A stretch of 8,760 nucleotides of DNA from Clostridiales bacterium (GCA_015055785.1 SVHQ01000062.1:1-8760); one strand, 5' to 3'. Numbered from the stretch's first letter, positions 1 to 6,348 are shown. Notes: generated by a model not told the origin, from the letters alone. Made by a program: numbers and translations.

Positions 1-1
1 T

Positions 2-1336
2 TACGGTCTTGATAAAGACAAGGGCGGCAAGGTTATGATTTACGACCTTGGCGGCGGTACGTTCGACGTTTCCATTCTTGAAATTTCCGACGGCGTATTC
101 GAAGTTCTTGCAACGAACGGCGATACCAAGCTCGGCGGTGACGACTGGGATAACAAGATTATTAGCTATCTTGTTGACGAATTTAAGAAATCCCACGGCA
201 TCGACCTTTCCAAAGACAAAATGGCAATGCAGCGTTTGAAAGAAGCTGCTGAAAAGGCGAAGATTGAGCTTTCTGGTATGAGCTCTACCAACATAAATCT
301 TCCCTTCATTTCCATGAGTGCAGACGGCCCTCAACACCTCGATATCACATTGACGAAACAGAAATTCGAAGCGATGACGGCTGACCTTTTGAATAGAACG
401 GTAGAGCCTATGAAGGCAGCAATGCGTGATGCTGGGCTTTCGTACAGCGACATTGACAAGGTGATTCTTGTTGGTGGTTCGACGCGTATGCCTGCTGTTG
501 TGGAAAAGGTGAAGGAAATAACGGGCAAGGATCCTTTCAAGGGCATCAACCCCGATGAATGCGTTGCAATCGGTGCAGCTGTGCAGGGCGGCGTTTTGAC
601 GGGCGAAGTTAAGGACGTGCTCCTTCTCGACGTTACGCCTCTTTCCTTGGGTATTGAAACGCTTGGCGGCGTATTCACCCGTATCATTGACAGAAATACG
701 ACTATCCCCGTAAAGAAGAGCCAAATCTTCTCGACGGCTGCTGACAACCAGACGAGCGTAGATATTCACGTGCTTCAAGGTGAACGTGAATTCTGTAGAG
801 ATAATAAGACTCTTGGCAACTTCATGTTGACAGGTATTGCTCCTGCTCCTCGTGGTATACCGCAGATTGAAGTTACGTTCGATATCGACGCAAACGGTAT
901 CGTACACGTAACGGCGCAAGATAAGGGCACGGGTAAATCTACAGATATCACCATCACTTCGTCTACGAATCTTTCGGAAGCGGAAATTGAAAAGGCTGTA
1001 AAGGACGCTGAACAATTCGCGGAAGAAGACAAGAAGAGAAAGGAAAAAGTAGAAAATAAGAACAAGCTTGACAGCATGATTTTCTCCGTGGAACAGACAA
1101 TGAGAGATGCTGGGGATAAGTTGGACGAAGCAGATAAGAACACCTTACAAGCGGCAATTGCTGCGGCAAAGAAGGAGTTGGAATCGGACGATGATGACAG
1201 AATCAAGGCTGCTTATGAAAAACTTATGCAGGATATCCAGCCCGTTGTTGCAAAATTATATCAGCAAAACGGTGCGCCTGGCGCGGATCCTTCTGCAAAC
1301 AACAGCACGGATGGAGATACGGAATTCCATCAATAA
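2..1336 (+). CDS. dnaK: Chaperone protein DnaK (Hsp70), 3' part, 5' end outside window
   Basis: ATP-dependent cytosolic Hsp70 chaperone that binds exposed hydrophobic segments of client proteins, cycling with DnaJ and GrpE. The frame is open from base 2, giving 444 visible residues. Roughly the first 155 residues are missing, judged from the usual Bacillota length of about 610. Seen in order: the phosphate-2 motif DLGGGTFD (bases 47-70), the adenosine-site LVGGSTRMP segment (about 467-493), the interdomain linker VLLLDV followed by [12 protein letters not shown] (from 617), the beta-sandwich substrate-binding domain, then the charged helical lid. The C-terminal tail is short and ends TEFHQ rather than the acidic EEVD-like end common in the family. 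dnaJ follows after a 125-bp spacer with hairpins. Any hrcA/CIRCE control would lie upstream and cannot be seen. The identity is certain. Confidence 0.98.
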   Translation, partial: YGLDKDKGGKVMIYDLGGGTFDVSILEISDGVFEVLATNGDTKLGGDDWDNKIISYLVDEFKKSHGIDLSKDKMAMQRLKEAAEKAKIELSGMSSTNINLPFISMSADGPQHLDITLTKQKFEAMTADLLNRTVEPMKAAMRDAGLSYSDIDKVILVGGSTRMPAVVEKVKEITGKDPFKGINPDECVAIGAAVQGGVLTGEVKDVLLLDVTPLSLGIETLGGVFTRIIDRNTTIPVKKSQIFSTAADNQTSVDIHVLQGEREFCRDNKTLGNFMLTGIAPAPRGIPQIEVTFDIDANGIVHVTAQDKGTGKSTDITITSSTNLSEAEIEKAVKDAEQFAEEDKKRKEKVENKNKLDSMIFSVEQTMRDAGDKLDEADKNTLQAAIAAAKKELESDDDDRIKAAYEKLMQDIQPVVAKLYQQNGAPGADPSANNSTDGDTEFHQ

Positions 1337-1346
1337 TTAAGCGGTA

Positions 1347-1382
1347 AATTTGTGTTCAACGCGTACATGGGTGGCACAAATT
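1347..1382 (+). other. Hairpin 1 in the dnaK-dnaJ spacer
   Basis: AATTTGTG (1347-1354) pairs perfectly with CACAAATT (1375-1382). Two further T-G wobbles extend the stem to 10 bp and leave a 16-nt loop. There is no U-tract after it, so it is not a standard intrinsic terminator. It begins 10 nt after the dnaK stop codon, so it could protect the dnaK 3' end or mark a processing site. That role is inferred from position only. Confidence 0.5.
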
Positions 1383-1400
1383 GGATTTAAGGAACAAAAA

Positions 1401-1442
1401 AGCGTAAAATCGGGTTTGGTTTATGCCAGACCCGTAAACGCT
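1401..1442 (+). other. Hairpin 2 in the dnaK-dnaJ spacer, just upstream of dnaJ
   Basis: CGGGTTTGG (1411-1419) pairs with CCAGACCCG (1426-1434) as nine contiguous pairs including one wobble, around the 6-nt loop TTTATG. An outer 5-bp stem, AGCGT (1401-1405) with ACGCT (1438-1442), closes it across an AT-rich internal loop. No T-run follows, so simple termination is unlikely. It ends 19 nt before the chosen dnaJ start. It could limit read-through, act as a processing site or affect dnaJ translation. Pairing is seen; function is inferred. Confidence 0.55.
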
Positions 1443-1461
1443 ATAAATGGGTAGAAGCATT

Positions 1462-2607
1462 ATGGCAGATAAAAATTATTACGATATTCTTGGGGTGGAT
1501 AAAAAAGCGACGCCAGATGAGATTAAGTCGGCGTATAGAAAGTTGGCAATGAAATATCACCCCGACCGTAACCAAGGCAACGCGGAAGCGGCGGAAAAAT
1601 TTAAAGAAATCAACGAAGCGAATGAAACGCTTTCCGATGCCCAAAAACGTGCGGCTTACGATTATGAATTAGAGCATCCTGGTATGGGCGGCTTTGGCGG
1701 CGGCGGTTTTAGTGGCTTCGGCGGCGGTGGCTTTGAAGACATTTCTGATATTTTCAGCAGCTTTTTCGGCGGTGGCTTCGGTGGCGGTGCGCGTTCAGCG
1801 AGGTCGGCAGTCGGTGAGGATATCCAGCGTGAAATGTCCCTTTCCTTTATGGATGCGGCGAAAGGTTGTAAAAAGACCATGTCGTACACGAGAAACGAAC
1901 CGTGTACGTCTTGTTCGGGGACTGGTGCCAAGAACGGCACGGAATTTAGCACGTGCTCTCGTTGTCAAGGCAAGGGGATTATTCAGCAAGTGCAGAACAC
2001 CATGTTTGGGCGCACCATTCGTCAAAGTCCTTGCCCCGATTGTAACGGCAGCGGCAGAACGATTAAGGAAAAGTGTCCTGAATGTAAAGGCAAGGGTTCG
2101 CAACGCAAGGAAACGGTTGTGTCGATGGACATTCCTGCTGGTGTAGATACGGGCAGCTACATGAAGAAAAAAGGCATGGGGCAGGCGGCGCCGAACGGCG
2201 GGACGCCCGGGGATTTGATTATTGTGTTTAAAGTGGAACCGCATAAGATTTTTAAACGCGATAATTTTGATTTGCATATCGATTTGCCCATTTCTTATAA
2301 AACTGCGGCGCTCGGCGGCACAGTGAAAGTGCCTACCATTGACGACACCTTTGAATTTACCGTTCCCGAAGGTACGCAGAGCGGTACGGTGTTCACGCTT
2401 CGAGGCAAAGGTATTCGTTCGGCAAGAGGGGGTACGGGCAATTTGTTGTTGCGTGTGATTGTGGAAGTGCCCACCCGTCTTTCCCGTTCGCAAAGAAAAG
2501 AGCTTGAACAGCTTGACGAGGATATTGAATTGAAGCAATACGAGCAGATGAAACGTTATTCGGATAACGTGGAAGCGCTCTATGGCGATAAGCCTTATAA
2601 AAAATAA
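1462..2607 (+). CDS. dnaJ: Chaperone protein DnaJ (type I Hsp40)
   Basis: Co-chaperone that delivers unfolded clients to DnaK and stimulates its ATPase. The 381 residues are the usual length. Domains: J domain 5-70 with the HPD motif at 33-35; Gly/Phe-rich linker about 74-110; zinc-binding domain with four CxxC motifs at C148/C151, C165/C168, C191/C194 and C205/C208, each followed by a GxG turn; then the C-terminal beta domains (about 213-381). The start at 1462 gives the family N-terminus [12 protein letters not shown]. An in-frame ATG at 1447 would add only GRSI ahead of it and has no ribosome binding site, while GAAG lies 4 nt before 1462, itself weak. One oddity is that the J domain runs into [12 protein letters not shown] rather than the common YDxFGH form. 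The gene is last in the dnaK group and is followed by a terminator. Confidence 0.97.
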   Translation: MADKNYYDILGVDKKATPDEIKSAYRKLAMKYHPDRNQGNAEAAEKFKEINEANETLSDAQKRAAYDYELEHPGMGGFGGGGFSGFGGGGFEDISDIFSSFFGGGFGGGARSARSAVGEDIQREMSLSFMDAAKGCKKTMSYTRNEPCTSCSGTGAKNGTEFSTCSRCQGKGIIQQVQNTMFGRTIRQSPCPDCNGSGRTIKEKCPECKGKGSQRKETVVSMDIPAGVDTGSYMKKKGMGQAAPNGGTPGDLIIVFKVEPHKIFKRDNFDLHIDLPISYKTAALGGTVKVPTIDDTFEFTVPEGTQSGTVFTLRGKGIRSARGGTGNLLLRVIVEVPTRLSRSQRKELEQLDEDIELKQYEQMKRYSDNVEALYGDKPYKK

Positions 2608-2630
2608 ATAGAATTTATGAAAAAAGTTTA

Positions 2631-2662
2631 AAAACGCGGCTGTGCTTACAGTCGCGTTTTTT
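2631..2662 (+). terminator. Bidirectional intrinsic terminator between dnaJ and the araC-type gene
   Basis: AACGCGGCTGT (2633-2643) pairs with ACAGTCGCGTT (2648-2658) over 11 bp with one G-T wobble and a GCTT tetraloop. It is preceded by AA and followed by TTTT on the plus strand. On the minus strand the same stem is followed by a run of T. It therefore suits both of the convergent genes, dnaJ (stop 2605-2607) and the regulator (stop 2670-2672). Confidence 0.9.
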
Positions 2663-2669
2663 CTCGTGT

Positions 2670-3506
2670 TTATTGTCTTCGGTATTCCTTTGGTGAAACG
2701 TGCTTGAAACTTTTAAAGGTCTTGATGAAATAGCTTAAATCATTAAAACCGCAATCATAGGCGATTTGGGTGATGGGAAGATCGGTGCCGAGCAGTTTTC
2801 TTGAGGCGCGTTCAATGCGGTACGCCATTAAATAATTCACGGGTGTTGTGCCCGTCATATCTTTGAAAAATTTGCAAAAATATTTACACGAAAAACCTGC
2901 CACGGCGGACATATCGTCCAACGTAATGTCGGAAGCAAAATTGTCACGAATGAATTTTAAGACGAGTTTTAGCTTGACCACTTTTTTCTCATCTTTGACA
3001 TTGGATAGGGGCAGGTGTGAGTTGAATTGCTCTTTTTGCTGAATTTCCCCCAACAATTCATGGAAAAGCCCAAGGACTTTGAATGGCATACCTGCTTGAT
3101 TTTTTCCTGTTTCGTCGAAAATTCGATGAATAAGCTGTATAATGTGTGGGTGCGTGGGACGTTCTTCCAAAAAACTGTTGTGGGAAAGTAAATTATCGAT
3201 AAACAAATCGCACGCGCGGTTGTTTGTTTTTAAAAAGGCAAGGTTGAAAACAATGCATTCATAGACACAGTCCTTCGGGGTTGCCCCGTGTACCGTTTCA
3301 CTGTTGATAATCGCCACGTCGCCTGCTTTTAAAAGAAAATTTCGATTGTCCAAGGTCAGGGAAAGAGAGCCTGAAAGCACGCGTGTCAATTCCAGATTGG
3401 TATGCCAATGAAACGCCATTTCATATTTTGGATGCTGGCTGTTCACTTTGTATAATTCAAAGGGGAAATCTTCCGTTCCGTGCTGTTTTAATTCGTTATA
3501 TATCAT
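2670..3506 (-). CDS. AraC-family transcriptional regulator with N-terminal cupin sensor domain
   Basis: A DNA-binding regulator of 278 residues, the usual size for one-domain-sensor AraC proteins. The N-terminal half is a cupin-like arm with H33-W-H35 and E39, then a GDVAIINSETVHG stretch typical of sugar-sensing members. The C-terminal ~100 residues carry two helix-turn-helix motifs. The first is around TLDDMSAVAGFSCKYFCKFF and the second around PITQIAYDCGFNDLSYF, followed by the signature SPKEYRR at the very end. The start at 3506 is supported by AGAGGA (3513-3518) with a 6-nt spacer. The gene diverges from fucI across 224 bp, so the natural inference is that it controls fucI in response to L-fucose or a related sugar. 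The ligand and sign of regulation cannot be read from sequence. The class is certain; the target is inferred. Confidence 0.93.
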   Translation of the reverse strand: MIYNELKQHGTEDFPFELYKVNSQHPKYEMAFHWHTNLELTRVLSGSLSLTLDNRNFLLKAGDVAIINSETVHGATPKDCVYECIVFNLAFLKTNNRACDLFIDNLLSHNSFLEERPTHPHIIQLIHRIFDETGKNQAGMPFKVLGLFHELLGEIQQKEQFNSHLPLSNVKDEKKVVKLKLVLKFIRDNFASDITLDDMSAVAGFSCKYFCKFFKDMTGTTPVNYLMAYRIERASRKLLGTDLPITQIAYDCGFNDLSYFIKTFKSFKHVSPKEYRRQ

Positions 3507-3565
3507 AATTTTTCCTCTGTTTTTTAAAATGGATAAAAAATGTGAAAATAATTATACTTTTTTAT

Positions 3566-3595
3566 ATTATATCACAAGTTTTTGTTTAAAATCAA
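3566..3595 (-). promoter_or_regulatory. Promoter of the AraC-family gene
   Basis: Read on the minus strand: -35 TTGATT (plus 3590-3595), 18-nt spacer, -10 TATAAT (plus 3566-3571) preceded by TGA, which makes an extended -10 (TGnTATAAT). Transcription would start near 3558-3560, leaving a leader of about 50 nt before the ATG at 3506. Confidence 0.7.
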
Positions 3596-3598
3596 GTA

Positions 3599-3604
3599 TA
3601 TAAT
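3599..3604 (+). promoter_or_regulatory. Candidate -10 box for fucI
   Basis: A perfect TATAAT faces fucI but has no recognisable -35 at 16-18 bp upstream. TTGTTT (3583-3588) is only about 10 nt away. A -10 box without a -35 is what an activator-dependent AraC-type promoter would look like. If used, the fucI leader is about 120 nt. A weaker alternative is TTGAGA (3635-3640) with TAAAGA (3659-3664) at 18-nt spacing. The choice is tentative. Confidence 0.35.
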
Positions 3605-3637
3605 TATACATAAGATAGACTGTGTAGTATTTTTTTG

Positions 3638-3655
3638 AGATATATGAAAATATCT
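3638..3655 (+). promoter_or_regulatory. Inverted repeat in the fucI leader or upstream region
   Basis: AGATAT (3638-3643) and ATATCT (3650-3655) form a perfect 6-bp inverted repeat around ATGAAA. It sits about 75 bp before the fucI start, with a T-run (3630-3636) in front. It could be an operator or a weak RNA hairpin. It is symmetric on inspection; no role can be assigned. Confidence 0.3.
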
Positions 3656-3730
3656 TCGTAAAGAAATGGTGCAGAGTTAAAAATAGAAAAAATAAATAAA
3701 ATTATGTTTCATTTATAAGGAGGAACAATT

Positions 3731-5569
3731 ATGGCAGAATCCAGATATATCGGGGATTATCCCGTAATCGGTATCCGTCCTATCGTGGACGGCAGACGTG
3801 GACCTATGAAGCTTCGTGAAAGCTTGGAAGATCAGGTAATGGCGATGGCGAATGCCGCTAAGAAATTATTCGAAGAAAACCTTTTCTATTCCAATGGCGA
3901 TCCTGTGAAAGTAGTTATGGCGGACACGTCGATTGGTCGTGTGCCCGAAGCGGCGGCTTGCGCGGCTAAATTCCAAAAGGAAGGCGTTAGCATTACGTTG
4001 TCCGTTACCCCTTGTTGGTGTTATGGTAGTGAAACGATGGATATGGATCCTACGACAATCAAGGCGGTTTGGGGCTTTAACGGTACGGAACGTCCTGGCG
4101 CTGTATATTTGGCGGCTGTTTTGGCTGGTCATGCACAGAAAGGCTTGCCTGCTTTCGGTATTTATGGGCATGAAGTGCAAGATCGCGATATGGTGACAAC
4201 GATTCCCGAGGACGTAAAAGAGAAATTGTTGCGTTTCGGTCGTGCGGCGGTGGCAGTGGCTACGATGCGCGGAAAATCCTATTTGCAGATTGGTTCGCAA
4301 TGTATGGGTATTGCGGGCTCTATCATTGACCAGGATTTCATGGAATCCTATCTTGGTATGCGCGTAGAATCCGTGGACGAAGTGGAAATTCTTCGCCGTA
4401 TGGAAGAAGGCATTTATAATGAAGAAGAATATCAAAAAGCTCTTGCTTGGACGAAAGAGCATTGCAAGATGGGCAGAGATGACAACCCTGAATCGGTGGA
4501 ATTTTTAGGCAAGGAACGCCGTATTAAATTCACGGATGAAGAAAAACAGAAACAGTGGGAATTCACCGTTAAGATGTACTGCATTATCAAGGATTTGATG
4601 GCAGGGAATAAGAATTTGCCTGCAGGTTTTGAAGAAGAAATGGTGGGACATAACGCAATTGCGGGCGGTTTCCAAGGTCAAAGACAGTGGACGGACCATT
4701 GGCCTAACTGCGATTATCCCGAAGCATTGCTCAGCTCTACGTTTGATTATCAGGGCGCGCGCGAACCCTATACGCTTGCTACCGAAAATGACGTTTTGAA
4801 TGGTTTGGGTATGCTCTTCATGCGTTTGTTGACACACAGAGCACAGATTTTTGCGGACGTGCGTACCTATTGGTCTGGCGAAGCTACCGAACGTGTAACG
4901 GGCTATAAGTTGGAAGGCAAAGCAAAAGAATCCAACGGTATTATTCACCTTTTAAATTCGGGTGCAGCATGTTTGGATGCTTGCGGTGAATGTAAGGACG
5001 AAAACGGCAACGCTATCATGAAAAAATGGTGGGAAGTTACCGACGAAGATATTAAGAAGATGACGGATGCTACCGTGTGGTGCGAAGCAGGCTTTGATAA
5101 TTTCCGTGGTGGCGGGTTCTCCAGCCATTATACGACGAAAGCCGAAATGCCTTGTACGATGATTCGTTTGAACCTTGTGAAAGGTCTTGGCCCCGTGCTT
5201 CAGATTGCAGAAGGCTGGACGGTTCGTCTTCCCGACGAAGTTTCCGATACGTTGATGGAAAGAACCAATCCTACGTGGCCTTGCACTTGGTTTGCTCCTC
5301 GCTGTGACGGCAAAGAAGGCAGTCCTTTCAAGACGGCTTATGAAGTAATGCAGAACTGGGGCGCGAACCACGGCGCAATTTCCTACGGCCATATCGGTGC
5401 AGATTTGATTACAATGTGTTCGATGCTCCGTATCCCCGTTTGTATGCATAACGTACCCGAAGATGATATTTATCGTCCCGCTTGTTGGAATGCATTCGGT
5501 ATGGATAAGGAAGGTCAGGATTACCGTGCTTGTCAGACGTACGGCCCTCTTTATAAGAATATTAAATAA
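3731..5569 (+). CDS. fucI: L-fucose isomerase
   Basis: Converts L-fucose to L-fuculose, the first intracellular step of fucose catabolism; members often also accept D-arabinose. The 612 residues align over the full length with E. coli FucI (591 residues, compared from memory) with small insertions. Recognisable blocks include [10 protein letters not shown] near residue 14, [76 protein letters not shown] and [15 protein letters not shown] at the C-terminus. The three Mn-binding residues of the E. coli enzyme (Glu337, Asp361, His528) correspond to E352, D376 and H547, so the site is intact. The start is fixed by AAGGAGG (3717-3723) 7 nt upstream. It stands alone: no fuculokinase, fuculose-phosphate aldolase, mutarotase or permease is adjacent. 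The divergent AraC-type gene is its probable regulator. Confidence 0.97.
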   Translation: MAESRYIGDYPVIGIRPIVDGRRGPMKLRESLEDQVMAMANAAKKLFEENLFYSNGDPVKVVMADTSIGRVPEAAACAAKFQKEGVSITLSVTPCWCYGSETMDMDPTTIKAVWGFNGTERPGAVYLAAVLAGHAQKGLPAFGIYGHEVQDRDMVTTIPEDVKEKLLRFGRAAVAVATMRGKSYLQIGSQCMGIAGSIIDQDFMESYLGMRVESVDEVEILRRMEEGIYNEEEYQKALAWTKEHCKMGRDDNPESVEFLGKERRIKFTDEEKQKQWEFTVKMYCIIKDLMAGNKNLPAGFEEEMVGHNAIAGGFQGQRQWTDHWPNCDYPEALLSSTFDYQGAREPYTLATENDVLNGLGMLFMRLLTHRAQIFADVRTYWSGEATERVTGYKLEGKAKESNGIIHLLNSGAACLDACGECKDENGNAIMKKWWEVTDEDIKKMTDATVWCEAGFDNFRGGGFSSHYTTKAEMPCTMIRLNLVKGLGPVLQIAEGWTVRLPDEVSDTLMERTNPTWPCTWFAPRCDGKEGSPFKTAYEVMQNWGANHGAISYGHIGADLITMCSMLRIPVCMHNVPEDDIYRPACWNAFGMDKEGQDYRACQTYGPLYKNIK

Positions 5570-5584
5570 GCGTTTATAAAGTAA

Positions 5585-5620
5585 AAAAACGGAGAGTGTA
5601 AAAACTCTCCGTTTTTGTTT
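5585..5620 (+). terminator. Bidirectional intrinsic terminator after fucI
   Basis: AAAAACGGAGAGT (5585-5597) pairs perfectly with ACTCTCCGTTTTT (5604-5616), a 13-bp stem with the 6-nt loop GTAAAA and T-rich flanks on both strands. It lies between convergent fucI (stop 5567-5569) and the XRE gene (ends at 5661) and can serve both. Confidence 0.93.
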
Positions 5621-5660
5621 GATTTTATCAAAAGAATAGGGGACATGTACGCGTTGAATG

Positions 5661-5873
5661 TCAATATTCATCTGTTAAGCCAAGTAAATAATCGGTGGAA
5701 ACATCAAAAAAGACGGCCATTTCAGCCAAGACTTTTAAAGGCGGTTCACGTTGGTCTTTTTCATAATGTAAGTAGGTGACGCTGTGCAAACCTAATTGTG
5801 CCGCAACCTCTTTTTGCGTCAATCCCTTTTCTTCTCTTAATTCTTTTAATCTGTTTCCCAATAATATGTCCAT
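5661..5873 (-). CDS. Small XRE/Cro-family helix-turn-helix regulator
   Basis: A 70-residue single-domain DNA-binding protein with an almost pure XRE/Cro fold. Helix 1 is around NRLKELREEKG (7-17), helix 2 TQKEVAAQL (19-27) and recognition helix 3 about 31-37. The YEKDQREPP turn follows, then helices 4-5 ending in FDVSTDYLLG, a hallmark of this family. There is no second domain for ligand or protease. The start at 5873 is chosen because AAAGAGG (5880-5886) lies 6 nt upstream. An in-frame ATG at 5897 would add eight residues but has no clear ribosome binding site, and it would place coding sequence over the -35 box of the opposite promoter. The gene diverges from the membrane protein gene, and two matching palindromes lie between them, so autoregulation and repression of the neighbour are the obvious inference. 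Confidence 0.9.
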   Translation of the reverse strand: MDILLGNRLKELREEKGLTQKEVAAQLGLHSVTYLHYEKDQREPPLKVLAEMAVFFDVSTDYLLGLTDEY

Positions 5874-5879
5874 ACCATA

Positions 5880-5886
5880 CCTCTTT
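5880..5886 (-). promoter_or_regulatory. Ribosome binding site deciding the XRE start
   Basis: AAAGAGG on the minus strand is 6 nt before the ATG at 5871-5873. It favours the 70-residue product over the 78-residue version starting at 5897. Confidence 0.75.
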
Positions 5887-5890
5887 TCAC

Positions 5891-5919
5891 TTGACATATT
5901 ACCATTTCGGTAGTATAAT
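5891..5919 (+). promoter_or_regulatory. Perfect consensus sigma-A promoter driving the small membrane protein
   Basis: TTGACA (5891-5896), 17-nt spacer, TATAAT (5914-5919): no mismatch to the vegetative consensus in either box or in spacing. Predicted start near 5926, with a leader of about 38 nt to the TTG start at 5964. The spacer contains operator O1, and the start region is covered by O2, so the promoter appears intrinsically very strong and held by a repressor. Confidence 0.85.
5897..5915 (+). promoter_or_regulatory. Operator O1 (imperfect palindrome)
   Basis: TATTACC-ATTTC-GGTAGTA, differing from perfect symmetry at one of seven pairs. It lies entirely across the spacer and first bases of the -10 of the strong plus promoter, and over the predicted start site of the XRE transcript. 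It has the same half-site (TTACC, N5) as O2. The binder is inferred to be the XRE protein. Confidence 0.65.
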
Positions 5920-5946
5920 TATACTGAAATTACCAAAATGGTAATT
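5918..5946 (-). promoter_or_regulatory. Probable promoter of the XRE gene, overlapping the opposite promoter
   Basis: The 14-bp palindrome AGTATAATTATACT (5912-5925) puts a TATAAT on each strand. The minus-strand copy is plus 5918-5923. Its -35 is poor: AATTAC at 17-nt spacing (plus 5941-5946), or TTACCA at 15 nt (plus 5939-5944). The start would be near 5911, giving a leader of about 38 nt to the ATG at 5873. The two -10 boxes share two bases, so the two polymerases should exclude each other. Confidence 0.5.
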
Positions 5947-5947
5947 T
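5927..5947 (+). promoter_or_regulatory. Operator O2 (perfect 21-bp palindrome)
   Basis: AAATTACCA (5927-5935), AAA, TGGTAATTT (5939-5947): both 9-bp arms match exactly. It covers the start site of the plus transcript and the -35 region of the XRE promoter. Its centre is 31 bp from that of O1, about three helical turns, so dimers would sit on the same face of the DNA. Confidence 0.75.
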
Positions 5948-5963
5948 TAAGGGAATTATTAAA

Positions 5964-6269
5964 TTGAAAAAAAGAAAAAAATGTGGTTTTATTAGACATC
6001 CGCTGAATCGGATAAATAATTTTCTCTGGATTTCGTCCATTTTCTGGGATGTGTTTATTTTGGCGGGGTGTACCACTTTATTTGTATTTGGCTTTAATGA
6101 AATATCGGTATTAGTCATAATGTTAGGAATAATTTTGCGCTTTTTTGTAAAGTTAATGCTTTTGTTTATAGATGCTATACAATATTATTTAGAGGTGGAA
6201 GGGGTAAAGGTTTATTTAACAAAAGTGTTTGTATGTGGAGAAATAGATAATGAGGAGAACAGTTTATAA
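5964..6269 (+). CDS. Small two-helix membrane protein, unrecognised
   Basis: I do not recognise this 101-residue protein. It begins at TTG, preceded by AAGGGA (5949-5954) with a 9-nt spacer; there is no in-frame ATG until codon 53, so TTG is the best start. The N-terminus is strongly basic (KKRKK at 2-6). Two hydrophobic segments follow at about 20-44 (with one Asp at 29) and 47-69, joined by a very short turn. A soluble tail of about 30 residues ends acidic (EIDNEENSL). The positive-inside rule puts both ends in the cytoplasm, as a hairpin. There is no cleavable signal peptide pattern and no catalytic motif. The sequence is more AT-rich than the housekeeping genes around it. It is under a perfect promoter with operators shared with the divergent XRE gene. 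It could be a toxin-like or phage-type membrane peptide, or a sensor partner; nothing seen decides this. Confidence 0.7.
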   Translation: MKKRKKCGFIRHPLNRINNFLWISSIFWDVFILAGCTTLFVFGFNEISVLVIMLGIILRFFVKLMLLFIDAIQYYLEVEGVKVYLTKVFVCGEIDNEENSL

Positions 6270-6292
6270 AAAAGAATGGGAATAATAAAAGT

Positions 6293-6329
6293 AAAAGAGC
6301 TGTGCGAGGTTACGCGGCTCTTTTCCTTT
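6293..6329 (+). terminator. Terminator-like hairpin between the membrane protein gene and prmA
   Basis: AAAAGAGCTGTG (6293-6304) pairs with CGCGGCTCTTTT (6313-6324), 12 bp including two G-T wobbles, with an 8-nt loop. TTTTCCTTT follows. It closes the accessory cassette and separates it from the prmA promoter starting 25 bp further on. Confidence 0.75.
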
Positions 6330-6348
6330 ATGCGGTTTGGATAAATTG

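Larger units (their letters stand above)
3548..3609 (+). repeat. Pair of direct 10-bp repeats flanking the araC promoter
   Basis: ATAATTATAC occurs at 3548-3557 and again at 3600-3609, exactly 52 bp apart, close to five helical turns. The first copy covers the predicted araC start site and the second covers the candidate fucI -10 box. The arrangement resembles paired sites for an AraC-type regulator acting across a loop, but AT-rich composition makes chance a real alternative. Confidence 0.4.

Noticed and set aside
1423..1437. Mini-ORF MPDP inside hairpin 2 upstream of dnaJ, a possible leader peptide
   Set aside because: Four codons, no ribosome binding site, and its ATG lies in the hairpin loop; expected by chance.
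1447..1461. Alternative upstream ATG for dnaJ (five extra residues)
   Set aside because: No ribosome binding site ahead of it, and the DnaJ family begins at the following M(A)[10 protein letters not shown].
1692..1790. Short GGC-rich repeated stretch in dnaJ
   Set aside because: It encodes the normal Gly/Phe-rich linker of DnaJ and is not an independent DNA repeat.
1795..2538. Long open frame (247 codons) on the minus strand inside dnaJ
   Set aside because: Antisense to a certain gene; arginine- and histidine-rich translation without domain logic, no ribosome binding site. It is a reading-frame shadow of dnaJ.
3866..4462. Open frame of 198 codons on the minus strand inside fucI
   Set aside because: Shadow of fucI codon usage; no start signal or known motif.
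4952..5671. Open frame of 239 codons on the minus strand over the end of fucI
   Set aside because: Antisense to fucI, runs through the terminator hairpin and shows no recognisable protein features.
5639..5675. Short inverted arms (GACAT/ATGTC and TGAAT/ATTCA) near the end of the XRE gene
   Set aside because: Only 5-bp arms with long gaps; not distinguishable from chance next to the clear terminator at 5585-5620.
5930..6118. Minus-strand 62-codon frame over the start of the membrane protein gene
   Set aside because: It would run in the direction of the XRE transcript but overlaps O2 and has no ribosome binding site. The plus-strand frame has promoter, ribosome binding site and a sensible membrane topology.
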